Shown here: one piece after another, positions 9,639 through 20,604 of the stretch | Position numbering within the stretch: the stretch's first letter is position 1 | Layout of the letters: each line of letters opens with the position of its first letter | NCBI RefSeq assembly: GCF_000003815.2 | Contig: NC_049997.1 | Coordinates: forward strand, 10,039,860 to 10,103,859 | DNA: 64,000 nt | Reading direction: 5' to 3' | DNA from: Branchiostoma floridae | Lineage: Eukaryota > Chordata > Leptocardii > Amphioxiformes > Branchiostomatidae | Notes under the pieces: model-generated | Seen by the model: only the letters and a program-made list of their open reading frames with translations | Databases searched by the model: none | Told to the model about the DNA's origin: nothing | Program-made: the position numbers and the translations under genes

Positions 9639-10432
9639 ACCCCGTTCACACTCAAAAAAATGAAGCGGCTTCAACGTCGAAGCCGCTTCAACGTGCAAGC
9701 CGCTTCAAAAAAATTACGTTCACACTCATTACAGACAATCCGATTGACCGCCCACAATGCAAGCCGATTGCGATCCGCCCAGTGTTTCTCTAGCATATCG
9801 CATAGACATCGGGTCATTTCCACTCTTGTTATTATGATCCAGCACCGTCCTGTACCTTGACTTCAGGTTCTTCACTTTCGTTTTGCATTGTTTGGCGGTC
9901 TTCTCAAAACCGATCTCCATCAAGCCGCTCGAGATTTCCTCGAAGATGTCCCGCTTTCGGTGCATTTTGCCTAGTTTACTCTGTGTCTCTTCCTGACCCC
10001 ACAACCCGATCAGGGCCTTTGTTTGTTCATGATTCCATTTTTCTTGACTCGGCGCCGTTCTTTTCTTGGAAGACATCACTATTACTAGTATTAGAAAAAA
10101 TCGAGCACACTGTCTGGCGTGGCGTAGCCTTGTGAGGGTTTCGTTTCCCGCGCTATGTTTCGCGACCTATGGACCCGCGTACCCGGATGTACGACCTCCA
10201 CCAGGGGCAAATCGGAAATTTGTATAGAATCTATCCCGCGTTGCGTTCACACTCGCGATTCGAGACAAGCGGCTTGTTCGCAAGTGTCTCAAACTACCTC
10301 GCGGGGAAGGATTGTAAACCAGCCGGATCGGTGTAAATCCAAGCTGCTTGGAGCGTTCACACTCAAGAAAACGATCCGGATCAAGCGGCTTCGACGTTGA
10401 AGCCGCTTCATTTTTTTGATTGTGAACGGGGT
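9639..10432. mobile_element. DNA transposon remnant with ACCCCGTTCACA ends
   Basis: It begins ACCCCGTTCACACTCAAAAA and ends with the complement TGTGAACGGGGT. Flanks carry CTTTG on both sides (9634-9638 and 10433-10437), a likely 5-bp target duplication, though shorter readings are possible. GTTCACACTC occurs four times (near 9645, 9719, 10245, 10352) and GAAGCGGCTTC / GAAGCCGCTTC palindromes mark both ends. It keeps one Myb/SANT-like ORF on the minus strand and no transposase, as in partly deleted PIF/Harbinger-type elements. Class assignment is inference. Confidence 0.75.
9729..10076 (-). CDS. Myb/SANT-like DNA-binding protein of a transposon
   Basis: The 115-residue ORF starts at an ATG (10076-10074) with a basic, Ser/Lys-rich leader. 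Residues about 11-85 form a Myb/SANT-like (trihelix-type) domain: KWNHEQTKALIGLW, then an acidic spacer, then IFEEISSGLMEIGFEKTA followed by KQCKTKVKNLKSRYR. The pattern of spaced tryptophans, the central I-(X)-E-I-S helix and the final QCKTKVKNLKSRY helix is the hallmark of this family. In PIF/Harbinger elements such a protein accompanies the nuclease and binds the element ends. Here the tail after the domain (GGSQSACIVGGQ) runs into the terminal-repeat side and looks like an accidental end. It is probably a relic, possibly still translatable; the domain call is firm, expression is unknown. Confidence 0.75.
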   Translation of the reverse strand: MSSKKRTAPSQEKWNHEQTKALIGLWGQEETQSKLGKMHRKRDIFEEISSGLMEIGFEKTAKQCKTKVKNLKSRYRTVLDHNNKSGNDPMSMRYARETLGGSQSACIVGGQSDCL

Positions 10433-13400
10433 CTTTGATATAACAAACTTTCAGCCACAAAAACTGTACTTGTCAACCAAATAGGTCTACAATATATAGG
10501 AGTATATTGGTCCATTCAAGTATTGTTTGCATCATTTTTATGTTTGCAACTTTTCCTTCAGACACATTTCTTTTCCTTTATAAAATCCTTTTCTTTCTTT
10601 GCAGATCAATAAATGTAAGTGGCTGTAACATAGATGTATTCCCACATCACCTTTATGATGGAGCAAATGTACCTTAAAAGCACTTTTCAACATAATCAAT
10701 TTCTTGGATGAGTAGTTCAAGTATCTTTTTGGGTCATCTAGTTCCTGATAAGAAAAGGGCTTTCTGTTGGCATTGATCAAACTTGGAGTGCATATGTGGG
10801 CTCAGATAGGTAGGGATGGGAATTGAACTCTAAAGCCTTTGATCCAAATCGTTCATCACCAAGTGATCACTGTGTTACTACACACCACACTCTCCTCTTG
10901 AAAGTTGATAAATGGTTCTGAAACAGCCAGTCTAGTTAGTAAAAGAAAGATACAAGACCCCTAATCCCCCCTTGCTTGAGATAATGGTACAGTAATGTAC
11001 AAAATGTATAGGTATAGATTGACTAGGTTACAGGTCATAGTGATTTTCAGTCTTTCAGATAAGGATCTCAAGGTGAAACATGAAAGTCTATAATCTGTTA
11101 CTGAGAAGTGTCATTTGCAAGCTTGGAATGGGGTCAACTTTGATGGTGAATGATACCGAGGATCACTGAAAGAAGAAAGTAATCCTGTCACAGATGCATG
11201 TGTAGACAGTGATCATAACTTAAGTCATCGGTATGATCACAATAGATATTTTTGAGAAATTGGGCTGGGGTCTGGTATCCAGGCTACATAATATTAAGGC
11301 TTTAGTCTTTTCTTGCTTGAGAAGTGAAAGATTGATTGAAAGATTAGATTCTTATTGTTGAGGTAAGTAGTCAAGAACGAATATTCAATGCAACACTGAC
11401 TTCCCCTCTTACACTTACAAATGTAGTTGGTACCTGTTAGTCTGAGGAAGATAATCTTGAGCAAGCTGGCCTACTACTGAGGACTCCTAGCATCTTACGA
11501 CTCTATTGCAGACACAATTCATCCTGGATGCTATCATGGAGCCTTTGGAAGATGTTAGCCATAAAATGAAGTAGGTATGATGATTGTACAGACCCAACCT
11601 GGAAAGCGTCCAGGGTCTAATCTAGATGTAGTGACAGGAGGATATCCTTTGCATATTGTTACACATAGTCGTACACCATAGCACAGATAATTATTGGTTG
11701 TCATCCGGATGTTGCCTTGGATGTTCAGGAGAAATGTTCAGCTTGTAATCAAACCTACATACCAGCAAAATTGTCTTATCTAGTGAAGGATGCTTGCAGC
11801 ATTTTTGGTATCCAGGGGAGCTTTCTTTTTATCAGGGGAAGACATACTTTTCTTTGTTCTTCTGTAAATGTTGTAATATTTCTGCAACAGAAAGGTGTCA
11901 AAAGAATCTGAATGTTTTTCGACAGGAAATACAGTAGGAGTTTTAAATGCTTCAAATAAAGGCAGCAGTATATAGGACAAACATGTAAACATGTTTGTAC
12001 GAATTGTTGACCTAAAAAAATAAGGCAGTTATTTTTCCACCCATCCAGTATCATTCTTACAGGTTTGTCTACTCTCAAACCCATAAAGACTGGATGCCAT
12101 CCTATGGCTCCTTCAAAATCCAGCTGTGTTGTAGATAATTTAGGGGAACAACAACAATTCATTTCACAAAAGGTGGAAATTTCCAAGAGTTTTTCATTTT
12201 GTAGAGCAAATTTCATCAGGGTATAGAGCCTTTATTAGAGGAAAGAAGATTAAGATACACTTTTGCCTGCATTGTTGCGTCAGGTATTACTCAGCGTCCC
12301 CGTTGTGCGAGAGTCAACCTAATCATGTCCCAGTTCTCGGCGCTAATGAAGCTTTGCAGTTCCCCAATTTTCTGACAACAATCAGAGGGAAATGAGTCAT
12401 GTTGGGACGGCACGGTGCTGCGTACCAAGGACTTGCTACAGGGTCAGGAAGGCTTGTGGGGGAGATGGAAGGAAATTTGTGGTTAATGATGGTTGTTACA
12501 TTGTGTTTGATATGCTAAGATTTTTCCAGTGGTGCTGCCTAAGATCAACATGGCCTACGTAGAAAAGGCAAGTTGAACACATTCAGAAAGAAAGAAAGAG
12601 ATGGATTTATTCCGAAGAAAGAAAAAGATCATTTCTACGTAGAAGCACCAATTTCTTTTGTCATCATCTTGCACACCAGATTGCGTAGATGAACCATGAT
12701 AGACAAAGAACAGTAAATAAGATTCTGTTTTACGTTTGCTATTTTAAATGTTATTTTCTGGAATTTTAGGTATTTGCAGGTTCTTTCTCCACCACCTGTA
12801 TATAACATATGGTGACAAGCAAACGTGATAATGGTGCTAAGTTTATAGATCCAATTAAATTAGTGTAATCAAATTAGCTGCTAGGTTTACAGCTGTGTGG
12901 TTCATCTTCTGGATGAGTCATGATGAAGAAGGAAAAACATCTTCATCAAACAGTATTTTTCCAAAATATCCTCAGCTTCTTCATAGTACATTGTGTTTGC
13001 ATTTTTTAATAAAAGTCAATTCGCCATTGGCATTATGATCATTGTGTCATAAATTTTAGAGGCATTTCTCAGACATAACCCGTGCCACCTGTCAGTTTGG
13101 TTTGAAGCCTGATCTCTTGTACCCTCCATTTCTGTAACATGAGTTGCACATTCGGAACATGACCTTCTGATTGCCTGTGCCATAAAAGCATGTTTTTCTT
13201 CTGACACACAGGTCAACATCGAAGACAAGATAACAAAATTCTTACTGTGTACAGATGGTCAAATGTCAGTTTTATTTTGTTTGTCTACTTTAATACATTA
13301 TCAGACAGATGTAGTCTGTGAGGATTTGAAATGAGAGTGATGACAGAGAGCAGTTGATACAGCCTGTCTCCCTCGCCACTGTAGTAATCCAATTCCTCCA

Positions 13401-13599
13401 ACATAATCAAATTCGGTGTCCTCGCAGCGATGACAGGATGCATCTGACTCACAGAAAACCCGACCTCTGACTGTCCCTGCCTTTTACTCCAAAACCAGGA
13501 AGGAGGGGAAAGTTGACCTTTGTCCCTCTGTGTTCCATTTCCCATCCCTTCATACTCTGTCACGTGTGATTGATAACAGTTGAGTTTTCTGTACATCCC
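10433..13599. other. Mainly unique AT-rich sequence
   Basis: Holds a solo MITE end (GGGGTCTGGTATCCAGGCTA, about 11264-11284) and, near 10800-10905, a minus-strand stretch with TAGAGTTCAATTCCC that resembles a tRNA B box and may be a decayed tRNA-SINE head. At 12240-12480 the sequence becomes less AT-rich and may be a conserved non-coding block. A 146-codon minus-strand ORF at 11776-12216 has no recognisable domain and was not accepted as a gene. Confidence 0.4.
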
Positions 13600-14072
13600 C
13601 GGTTGGCAGCCTGCCCATTGTGGAGAGGAGCCCTGTAATCGCTAGCTTCCATCTCCCCTTGTCATCTGCTTCCTCCGTCTATCCGGGTGTTTTCTGACAG
13701 TTTTCAAACCATCAGTTACCGGGCGGACCTTGTGGACTTATCCCCTAAGTCGGGTCTGCTATTTCTCCCCTCTGGCTACGAAAGGTCGCGCCAGAAGGCA
13801 ACCTCGTGACTTGATGTGAGACAAGAACAAGCCGAGCGTGTTTTGTCTCAACCTGAGCGGCTCCCCAGTTCCTGTTATCTCTCAGTAGACAGTTGGCATC
13901 TATTGTGAGGAGGTGTGGTGGTGTTCCACACAGATGTTGTAACGGATGTCCGCCTTTCTGGACCTTGTAGACATTTGTGGACTCCAAGGACACGGTTCTG
14001 TATAGCCGAGAGGTAGAAGTTGGAAGTGGGAGTCAATTTTTTTGCTGGTGAAGGAAAATTGCTTGGATCAAT
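13600..14072 (+). promoter_or_regulatory. GC-richer repeat-free block, candidate promoter / 5' UTR
   Basis: This stretch differs from its surroundings by higher GC content and absence of repeats, and it runs directly into a short ATG-led ORF ending at a consensus splice donor. No TATA box is obvious. The reading as promoter and 5' UTR is inference from position and composition. Confidence 0.3.
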
Positions 14073-14117
14073 ATGGGAAAAGGGAACCATATTCCACAGA
14101 GGCAAGAGCCACAGAAG
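14073..14117 (+). CDS. Candidate first coding exon (15 codons)
   Basis: The ORF reads MGKGNHIPQRQEPQK and ends AAG|GTGAGC, a strong donor, with the splice in phase 0. An in-frame TGA at 14049 lies 24 bases upstream, so the ATG at 14073 is the first possible start. The second residue is glycine, but there is no Ser/Thr at position 6, so N-myristoylation is not clearly predicted. No family is recognised; a 15-codon exon is too short for homology. Three other candidates in this window also end in phase 0. It could be chance. Confidence 0.3.
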
Positions 14118-15101
14118 GTGAGCTTTCAGAGACTAAAATGTCAATTTGTTTCTGTAATAGTCTATAATGATTTTTGCTGTGAAGTATTTGAAACAATATT
14201 ATTTTAGTGAATTGTCAGTTTTTCTGTTTGATGGAATTTGACAGTTACAGCTGGACATTCTCAACCACCAGCACTGTGCTTCCAAGAAGGAAGTGTCTTC
14301 ATAAATCAAATAAAGCAGACAGGGGTTGTTTGTTTGCTTTTGGAGTTAATCATTTTGATTTGCTGTAAATTGATCTTGTCTTTGGTACAGTTTATTGCAA
14401 AACATTAGAAGATTGTATGGTTTATTTTTGCACATACAAAATTGTACCAGTATTATGTTACCACTTTTCAACAAAATATGATAGACCCTAGAAGCACCAT
14501 TATGTTTTCCAGTAAAATTTCATTTCTGATCATTATTTTAATGGAATTTCAAGAGGTACACAACGTTCTAGCCAGGGTGCCATGCCCGTCCCTCTTTATT
14601 AGTTTAGTGTCCTGTAAAGCCTTGATTCCAGTCAGTCAATATGTCTGAAAGCCTTTGCGGGTGCTCTCACAGTGTCTCTTCCTCATGTGAAGACCATATC
14701 TCTCCCCTTCTCCTGCTGCTGCCTGGTGCCCATTTTATTTCATTAACTCTAATTCCGCCCACCCTTCTTCTGTCCTGGATTAGGTGCCTGATAAGGAGAA
14801 ATAGAAGTGTCATGGTGATCTAACGGTTTAGGCATGGAACCAATTTTGAAAAGTGAAGGAGGTGTGCAGAGGTAGCCAGGGTTAATGCAAGGTGGATGTT
14901 TGATGACAATGGGGGGTCCCTGTCTTTACTTTGTAGTTGTAGCCTGCTACCTGTTTTGTATCTTTATGTGAGTCAAAGGTCTTGTACATTATCTGTAGTT
15001 CTAATGGCTTTTTTTTACTGCTTAGTAAAACAGACCTTGCTGTAATGTGACTGATCATGAGGGCTGGTGCAAAATTCTGGGTCCTCTTCTTTATAGTAAT
15101 A
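14118..15101. other. Unique sequence, nothing recognised
   Basis: Presumed intron if the preceding exon is real. No repeat arms or RNA genes are seen. Confidence 0.4.
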
Positions 15102-15264
15102 CAGTAGAAGCACGGCCTATTTGCCAGTGAATTTCGTGCAATTATCCGGATGCTGCAATAATGCGAAGCTATCTAGCTGGACAGCACCGGTTTAGGATTT
15201 TGGAATTCCGTGCAGTTAACAGAAGTGTGCGTTATTCCGTTGTGCAATTAAGTGGCTTCTACTG
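15102..15264. mobile_element. TA-flanked MITE, CAGTAGAAG ends (Tc1/mariner-like)
   Basis: The element begins CAGTAGAAGCACGGCC and ends GTGGCTTCTACTG, and it is flanked by TA on both sides. The TA duplication and 163-bp length suit a non-autonomous Tc1/mariner or pogo element. No ORF is present. Confidence 0.75.
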
Positions 15265-15385
15265 TATCGTCTAGGTCGTTTTCTCATCCATGTTTTTTCA
15301 GAGATTGCAAGCTTGCAAGTCTTGATAGGTGATGACTGAAATAAGGGAGTGATTATTTACTATCTGGATAATTGTCATATAATAA

Positions 15386-16935
15386 GGGACCGTACGGCAT
15401 TTAGCGAGGGGGGAGGGCCGGTCGCCAGGGGGGGGAGGGCCAAGCAAAAAAATATTTTGCCAGGGGGAGGGCCTAGCAAATTTTTTTTTACTTGGGGGGA
15501 GGGCCAAGCAAAAAAAAATAGATTGGTCTGCCAGCAAAATATGTCCCTTAAAATCCAAGAAACGGCGTTTCAGAGGGTCAAGATTTCAAAATTTTTCTGG
15601 ACCTCTGCAAGGGATTGCCCAAGGTTGGCGCTCGGGATACAGTGAAAATGCGAAAGGGAGGGGGCGGGGCTTATGCATGACGCCCTCCAAAACCTTCTTC
15701 ACGCACAGAAATGTTATTAAACTCTAGATAAGTCTGCCAGCAAAATTTACCCCTGTCTTATTGCCCTCAAAATGTAAGAAATGTCGTTTCAGAGCTCGAG
15801 GGTAAATATTTGCAAATTTCCCTGGATCCCTTTTGACGTGACCGGCCTCGCGCCTTTGATGACCGACATCGTGATAATGTGTTTGGGGGGGATTTAATTT
15901 TGTATTTCTAAATTGAAATGCTATTAAAGTTTGCTTTGTTTGTCAGCAAAATATATCCTCAAACTGAAGGAAATAGCTTTTAAGAGGGTCAAGATTTCAA
16001 AATTCTCCCGGACCTACCTTGCGATTCTTCGTGCCTTTGGCGCCGAACATGGTGTTCGGAACGTCGTTCTCAAAAACTTGAAACCCTCGTATTTTTTTTT
16101 TGGAAATGTCATCTAACCAGCAAATTTTCCCATAAAAAAGCAATGCAGGAAATCGTGGCAAAAAAAGCGTGGCATTTCTAAAAGATCTCCTGCAAGTCTG
16201 CGGTCTCACGCCCGCCGGCGGCTAGAGAGAGGCGACCGGTCTTACCCCGCCGTGGGAAAATCAGCGTCACGCGTCGGCGCCCCCCTCCCCACTACAGTTT
16301 TGGAAGTCGAATGATCTCGAATCGTGCTGTACTCGTTTTGGTTTTCATTTTTTCCCCCCGATTTCCGTAAGTTATTACCACCACAGAACCAAGAAAAAGT
16401 CCAAAATATATGTAAATTGAAAATAGTTTCCGTCAAGCCGCTCAAGCCCGCGAGCTTGCAATACGTAAATTTAGGGAGCGGGGCGCGCGCCGCTTCGTGG
16501 CGCAAATCTACTAGAAACCCAGGTACAAATGCTTTTTAGGTGTTGTTTTAATATCAAAACAATGAAATAGCTTCTATAAAGCAAATATTTATGCCTCTAT
16601 GAAGCAGATATTTATCCCTCTATTTAGCAGATATTTTGAGCCATTCTGTTTTCCTTTTTTTACTAGGGGTGGGAGATCTGCTTCTCGATGAAAATCATGA
16701 AAAAGTATGACGTATTATTAAGCACATTTCCAAATGCGGGAGCGCAGTGTTTTATTGGCGTCTTGAATATTTTTTTCAAAGTTGATAGGAGGGGGGAGGG
16801 CCAAGCAAAAATATTTTGTCTTGGGGGGAGGGCCTAGCAAAAAAAAATTTACCTGGGGGGAGGGCCATGCAAAAATTTTTTGACCCGACCCTCTGGCGAC
16901 CGGCCCTCCCCCCTCACTAAACGCCGTACGGTCCC
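15386..16935. mobile_element. 1.55 kb non-autonomous DNA transposon, Harbinger-like
   Basis: Inverted ends of about 40 bp start GGGACCGTACGGCATTTAGC on the left, with GCCGTACGGTCCC on the right; TAA flanks both sides (15383-15385, 16936-16938). GG-starting ends and a 3-bp TWA target are typical of PIF/Harbinger. Just inside each end lie repeated GGGGGGAGGGCCAAGCAAAA motifs (three on each side). The core holds about four degenerate 200-bp repeats, each starting near CCAGCAAAAT (15532, 15735, 15943, 16119) and containing GTTTCAGAGGGTCAAGATTT-like words. No transposase or Myb ORF was recognised. Confidence 0.8.
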
Positions 16936-16938
16936 TAA

Positions 16939-17583
16939 TGTTTTGACCTCAGTGTTACCAGTGGACCAACCCCTTGCTGTAATGCTTGTAAAACTGTGTG
17001 GCCTGAGGTCTATAGAAACTGAAATGGACACAGACCAATACATGTATGTCAATGCCAAAAGGCGTTAGAAGGATTTCCAGTTTGTGATCTGTTGTATTTG
17101 TGTATTCTATTCAAGACAGGACTCATATTGTATCAAGGTGTCCATGATTTTAGTTAAAAAACAAACATTTTTTGTTGTAGAAGAATATGATGTCATCTTT
17201 GATGGTTTGTTACTGCGTTCTTTTGAAGAAATGATTTCTTTTCTCCATGGTTATGGTTGACAGCGGAGTTTGCATTGCACAGACCATCTTTGTTGGTTTG
17301 TTAGGGAGTTCTTTTTAACCAGTGATGACTCTTTTTCATGGTTGACTCTTGAGCCGCTAACATCACATCAGAAGGTAACTACAAGTAGAAAGCAGAGCAG
17401 GAATTTCCTGGTGAAAAGATTTAAGTTCAGAGCCTGTTGTGGATTTGTGAGCTGTGGAACTAGTTAGGACCTGACACAAACGTTCAGGGGAGGAGATGAA
17501 AGTGAGTCTTCCCTGTGGGGTATAGGAACTTATGGGAGCAGTGTCAGGTCCAGGGTTTCAGAAGAGGGCTTGACTTCACCAGA
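16939..17583. other. Unique sequence, nothing recognised
   Basis: AT-rich with short ORFs only; GAAGAAATGATTTCTTTTCT-type low-complexity words but no repeat arms. Confidence 0.4.
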
Positions 17584-17720
17584 CCTGTCTCCAGCTTTAA
17601 GATTGACATTGGCACATCATTGTTTGGGAGTCCATGTTGTGTTGATTTTCCTTGTTAAATCTGTCATTTTATATCAAAGCCATACGAAAATCTCACGATT
17701 TTTTGGCCGGAAGTCGTCAG

Positions 17721-17990
17721 GATTGCTACGGCCGCGTTGCTACACCCGATCCCTCGATCTCGGAAGTTAAGCAACGCGTGGTCCGGATAGTACTTGGATG
17801 GGGGACCAACCAAGGAATGACCGGATTGCTGTAGCCTCACGAAGTTTTCCATGAAATCGTCTTCCGGTAGGGACGTAAAACGGGGGTCCCGTGCTCGAGG
17901 AGGTGCCTCGACCACGTTAAACAGCCTCATTACTCATACTTGGGGTACCTACTGGCTGGCAAAATACACCAGATGATTATTATTATTATT
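17721..17990 (+). mobile_element. 5S rRNA-derived SINE, full-length looking
   Basis: A 5S rRNA-like head (17725-17837) is followed by a tail of about 130 bp with GGTAGGGACGTAAAACGGGG, GGTCCCGTGCTCGAGGAGG and TGCCTCGACCACGTTAAA, and ends in an (ATT)n run at about 17972-17990. 5S-headed SINEs form the SINE3 class (known in fish and other deuterostomes). I recall the GACGTAAAACGGGGGTCCCG...ACGTTAAA type of block as a central domain shared by many invertebrate SINEs, but cannot name the exact family. A related headless tail lies at 59450-59590. Confidence 0.8.
17725..17837 (+). rRNA. 5S rRNA-like sequence (SINE head, not a standard gene)
   Basis: It reads GCTACGGCC, then CCCGATCCCTCGATCTCGGA, AAGTTAAGCAACGCG (box A position), ATAGTACTTGGATGGGGGAC (box C position) and closes with GCTGTAGCC. 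The order and spacing match animal 5S rRNA over about 113 of roughly 120 bases, including the internal RNA polymerase III control region and the ends that would pair as helix I. Differences in the loop A/helix II region and direct continuation into a SINE tail without a T-run terminator indicate a SINE promoter, not a functional ribosomal gene. Confidence 0.85.
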
Positions 17991-18092
17991 ATTTTCATAT
18001 TGTAAGGGTGAAATTTTTGTCCGTTCCAAGAACTGAAGAAGCAAAATTCCATACCAGGATCGGACGGGGGAAGGGTCCTGAAGACAGCCCTA

Positions 18093-18954
18093 TGCCCTAG
18101 CTATATTCTGTACTGAGAAAACGTTATTTATAATAATAACAAGCTTTTTTGGGATGAGAAAGCAGGCTGAAGTTGCTATTCATGCAAAATATTTTGATTG
18201 AAACTAAATGATCACTCACCACCAGTGACAGGTGGATTTAAATATCTGTCATCATCACCCAATAATTACTGGCTTAGTAACTGATAGATGGGGTCAAATT
18301 TCTGTCTCTATTTCATGAAATATTTCCTCAGACAGTGTAAGAAATATTTTTCAACATAAAGGAGAAGGTCAAATGAAAACGAGGAAATGTACAGACAATT
18401 AAACAGAAAGAAATATAATGACAATGACAGTGATTATGAAGTTTATTGCATATTCATGCCCCATTGGGGCTAAATGCACTTTGATACAAAAGGTAGTAAA
18501 TGAAAAGTTATACATATATTATACTTTACATGCATCTTCTCTCTTCCTACAACATTAGACGAACTTACAGAGATTTTCCAGTATAAGGATATCACAAATG
18601 TTGTGCAGACTTTTCAGACAGAATGCCTGTAGGTCAGACAGTCTTCCTACCTTTCCAAGGCTAAAGTATCTAGATATACTTTTCTCCAGGCTTCACCCTG
18701 TGCAGTATGGAAGTGATTAGGTTCAAGGTGGGAGGGATGGAGTTATGGTCTCAGGTCATAAAGACTTTTAGGGGTAGATTTGTGCTGTAATGGATCTGTG
18801 TGAACTAACAAGTGTCTACTGTTTGGAACTAGACTTAACAGATGACTGATGATGATTGCTTCCTGTTCAGACCTCATTTTTCTGTAGTTTTATGACATTT
18901 TTTTGGGCAAAGATTTACAGAATTTTCTCCCTGAAATGACAACTTTTATCAGGC
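18093..18954. other. Unique AT-rich sequence, nothing recognised
   Basis: No ORF, RNA or repeat call is supported. Confidence 0.4.
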
Positions 18955-19135
18955 TCAGTATCTCCAGCTTAAATTTATTTACCCACCCCACTCATCGTTT
19001 GGAAGCCTATTTTCATCAACTTCATGTCATGTTCAGAAGTTCAGATTTTTTCAATTGACTAGATGAAATATTTTTCAGTTCCAGCAGGAAAATTTACATA
19101 CTAGTTGAGAGATGGGTCCTGTGGACAGTCCTGAC
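18955..19135 (+). repeat. Dispersed repeat family A, uninterrupted copy
   Basis: TCTCCAGCTTAAATTTATTT and ATCGTTTGGAAGCCTATTTT are followed within 100 bp by GAAATATTTTTCAGTTCCAG and AAATTTACATACTAGTTGAG. It shows the unsplit order of the family. Confidence 0.5.
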
Positions 19136-19567
19136 TTTTATTGATATTACTGTAGAAATCTCCCTCTCTGTGTATGGACACAGCCTGTGACAGCTTACTA
19201 ATCAGCGGAGTCCTTGGGGATCCCTTTCAATGTGTAACCCTGATTTATTAAGTTAGAAAGTCAGAGAAAAGGAAATGAACTCTTTCAGCTTTGATATATG
19301 CTTTTCTCATTAGCCTTATGACTAATCTAACTGCCACAAGAGAGCTCCTGTTAGAAAAGACAGGATGTTTGATATGAGCAGTTCTTTTGTGGTAGGAATC
19401 ATTGCCAAGTATTATGTGAAGTGAGTGCTATAATACATTCATTAATTCAATGGCTGAGACTCTGACTCAAAATCATTTTGGCATGTGAACGAAGCTGATA
19501 AAAGGCAAGGCCCTTTCCCAACAGTGAGTAATGTTGTCAGAAATGCAAATCTCTTCGCTGAGATCTT
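19136..19567. other. Unique sequence, nothing recognised
   Basis: No feature supported. Confidence 0.35.
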
Positions 19568-19915
19568 CAGGGTTGTAGCCAGCACCCGTCCTTTGACGAA
19601 ATTTTGCAACTGGGGATGGAAAAAAAATTTGCCCATTCCGTCCTTTCTGGCAGACAAAAATCGATTATTTAAGATATAGAAAACTGTCTCCCCTGTGTAA
19701 TTTTTCACCAAAACAGATGCCGTTGAACAGCTTAGTCTACCAGCAAACTTTACACACTCAAATTGCAGGAAATAGCGTTTCAAATGCTCTAGTTTTAAAA
19801 ATTTCATGGGGGGCATGTGCCCCGGACCCCCCTTATTTGGAACGTCATACCTTCCAGTTAGAGAGGATTTATGATTGAGGGGACGGAAAATGATTTCAGG
19901 CTGGCTACATCCCTG
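19568..19915. mobile_element. MITE with CAGGG-TGTAGCCAGC ends (hAT-like)
   Basis: Ends CAGGGTTGTAGCCAGC and the complement of GCTGGCTACATCCCTG form inverted repeats. The interior has AGCAAACTTTACACACTC and GGAAATAGCGTTTCAAATGC, similar to core repeats of the 15386-16935 element, and GGCATGTGCCCCGGACCCCC near the right side. A clean target duplication was not found. Confidence 0.65.
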
Positions 19916-20198
19916 GGAAGATCACTTTATTTGAAAAGACTTCATGAGTGACAGTTGCAGGATTCCCTTTCATACTTAGTGGCCATGTGTTTTGCAGAGA
20001 TATACAACCGTGTCACCTGACTTGCAACGCCCACTGACTTTGTTTACGAAGCTCTACATGCACATCCGTGAAGAATAGGATGTTATGATCAGTCAACATG
20101 TTGCAGAAAAAATATGATATGGGTTCTGTTGGTTGTTTCGATAGAGAGAGATAAAAAATATTGCATCGCAAAGCGCTGAATTGCAGTTTCATACAAGA

Positions 20199-20395
20199 GG
20201 GTCTGCATGCTCTTTTACGTAAGGCGTAGGCAGCCTATTTTATTTCCCGTAATTCGTAGGGAAAACCATCTTATCTACGTAAATCGTAGCAAGGTGACGA
20301 AATTTAGCGTAATTGCCTTCCTTGATTTAGCGTAATACGTAGGGGGTTCTCCTGAATTCAGCGTAAATCGTTGTCAGGACCCCCCATACTGACCC
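20199..20395 (+). mobile_element. GGGTCTGCATG MITE, copy 1
   Basis: Begins GGGTCTGCATGCTCTTTTAC and ends CATACTGACCC. TCATACAA is repeated immediately outside (20189-20196 and 20396-20403), an 8-bp target duplication. Inside, the words TACGTAAGGCGTAG, CGTAATTCGTAG, ACGTAAATCGTAG, GCGTAATACGTAG and GCGTAAATCGTTG recur. Copies 2 and 3 are at 36511 and 48766. Confidence 0.8.
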
Positions 20396-20604
20396 TCATA
20401 CAATAATAGCTAACATACATTTGTAACATTAAGGTCTATATAGCTTAACATGACAGTGTTTGACCCTGATTGCTACATTGTAAAGTCATAACCATTACTC
20501 AGATAGAGTACCTACTGACTGCAATCATACACCAAGGTGAAGTTAAGGTGAATTGAAGAATTTGAGGGAATATATCTGCTATAGTGCTGTAGTATTGATG
20601 GAGA

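Larger units (their letters stand above)
17584..18092 (+). repeat. Dispersed repeat family A, copy interrupted by a 5S-SINE
   Basis: Left-half words lie at 17584-17690 (CTGTCTCCAGCTTTAAG, CATTGTTTGGGAGTCCAT) and right-half words at 17991-18092 (GGTGAAATTTTTGTCCG, CAAAATTCCATACCAGGAT). The intervening 300 bp is the 5S-derived SINE, so the SINE is the younger insertion. Confidence 0.55.

Noticed and set aside
11776-12216. 146-codon minus-strand ORF
   Set aside because: Cys/Leu/Phe-rich chance translation of AT-rich DNA; no domain recognised.
12540-12660. Paired CTACGTAGAA words as a MITE
   Set aside because: Only about 12 bp pair and no terminal repeats or target duplication could be defined.
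17725-17837. Functional 5S rRNA gene
   Set aside because: Several changes from animal 5S, no T-run terminator and a SINE tail attached directly; kept as a SINE head.
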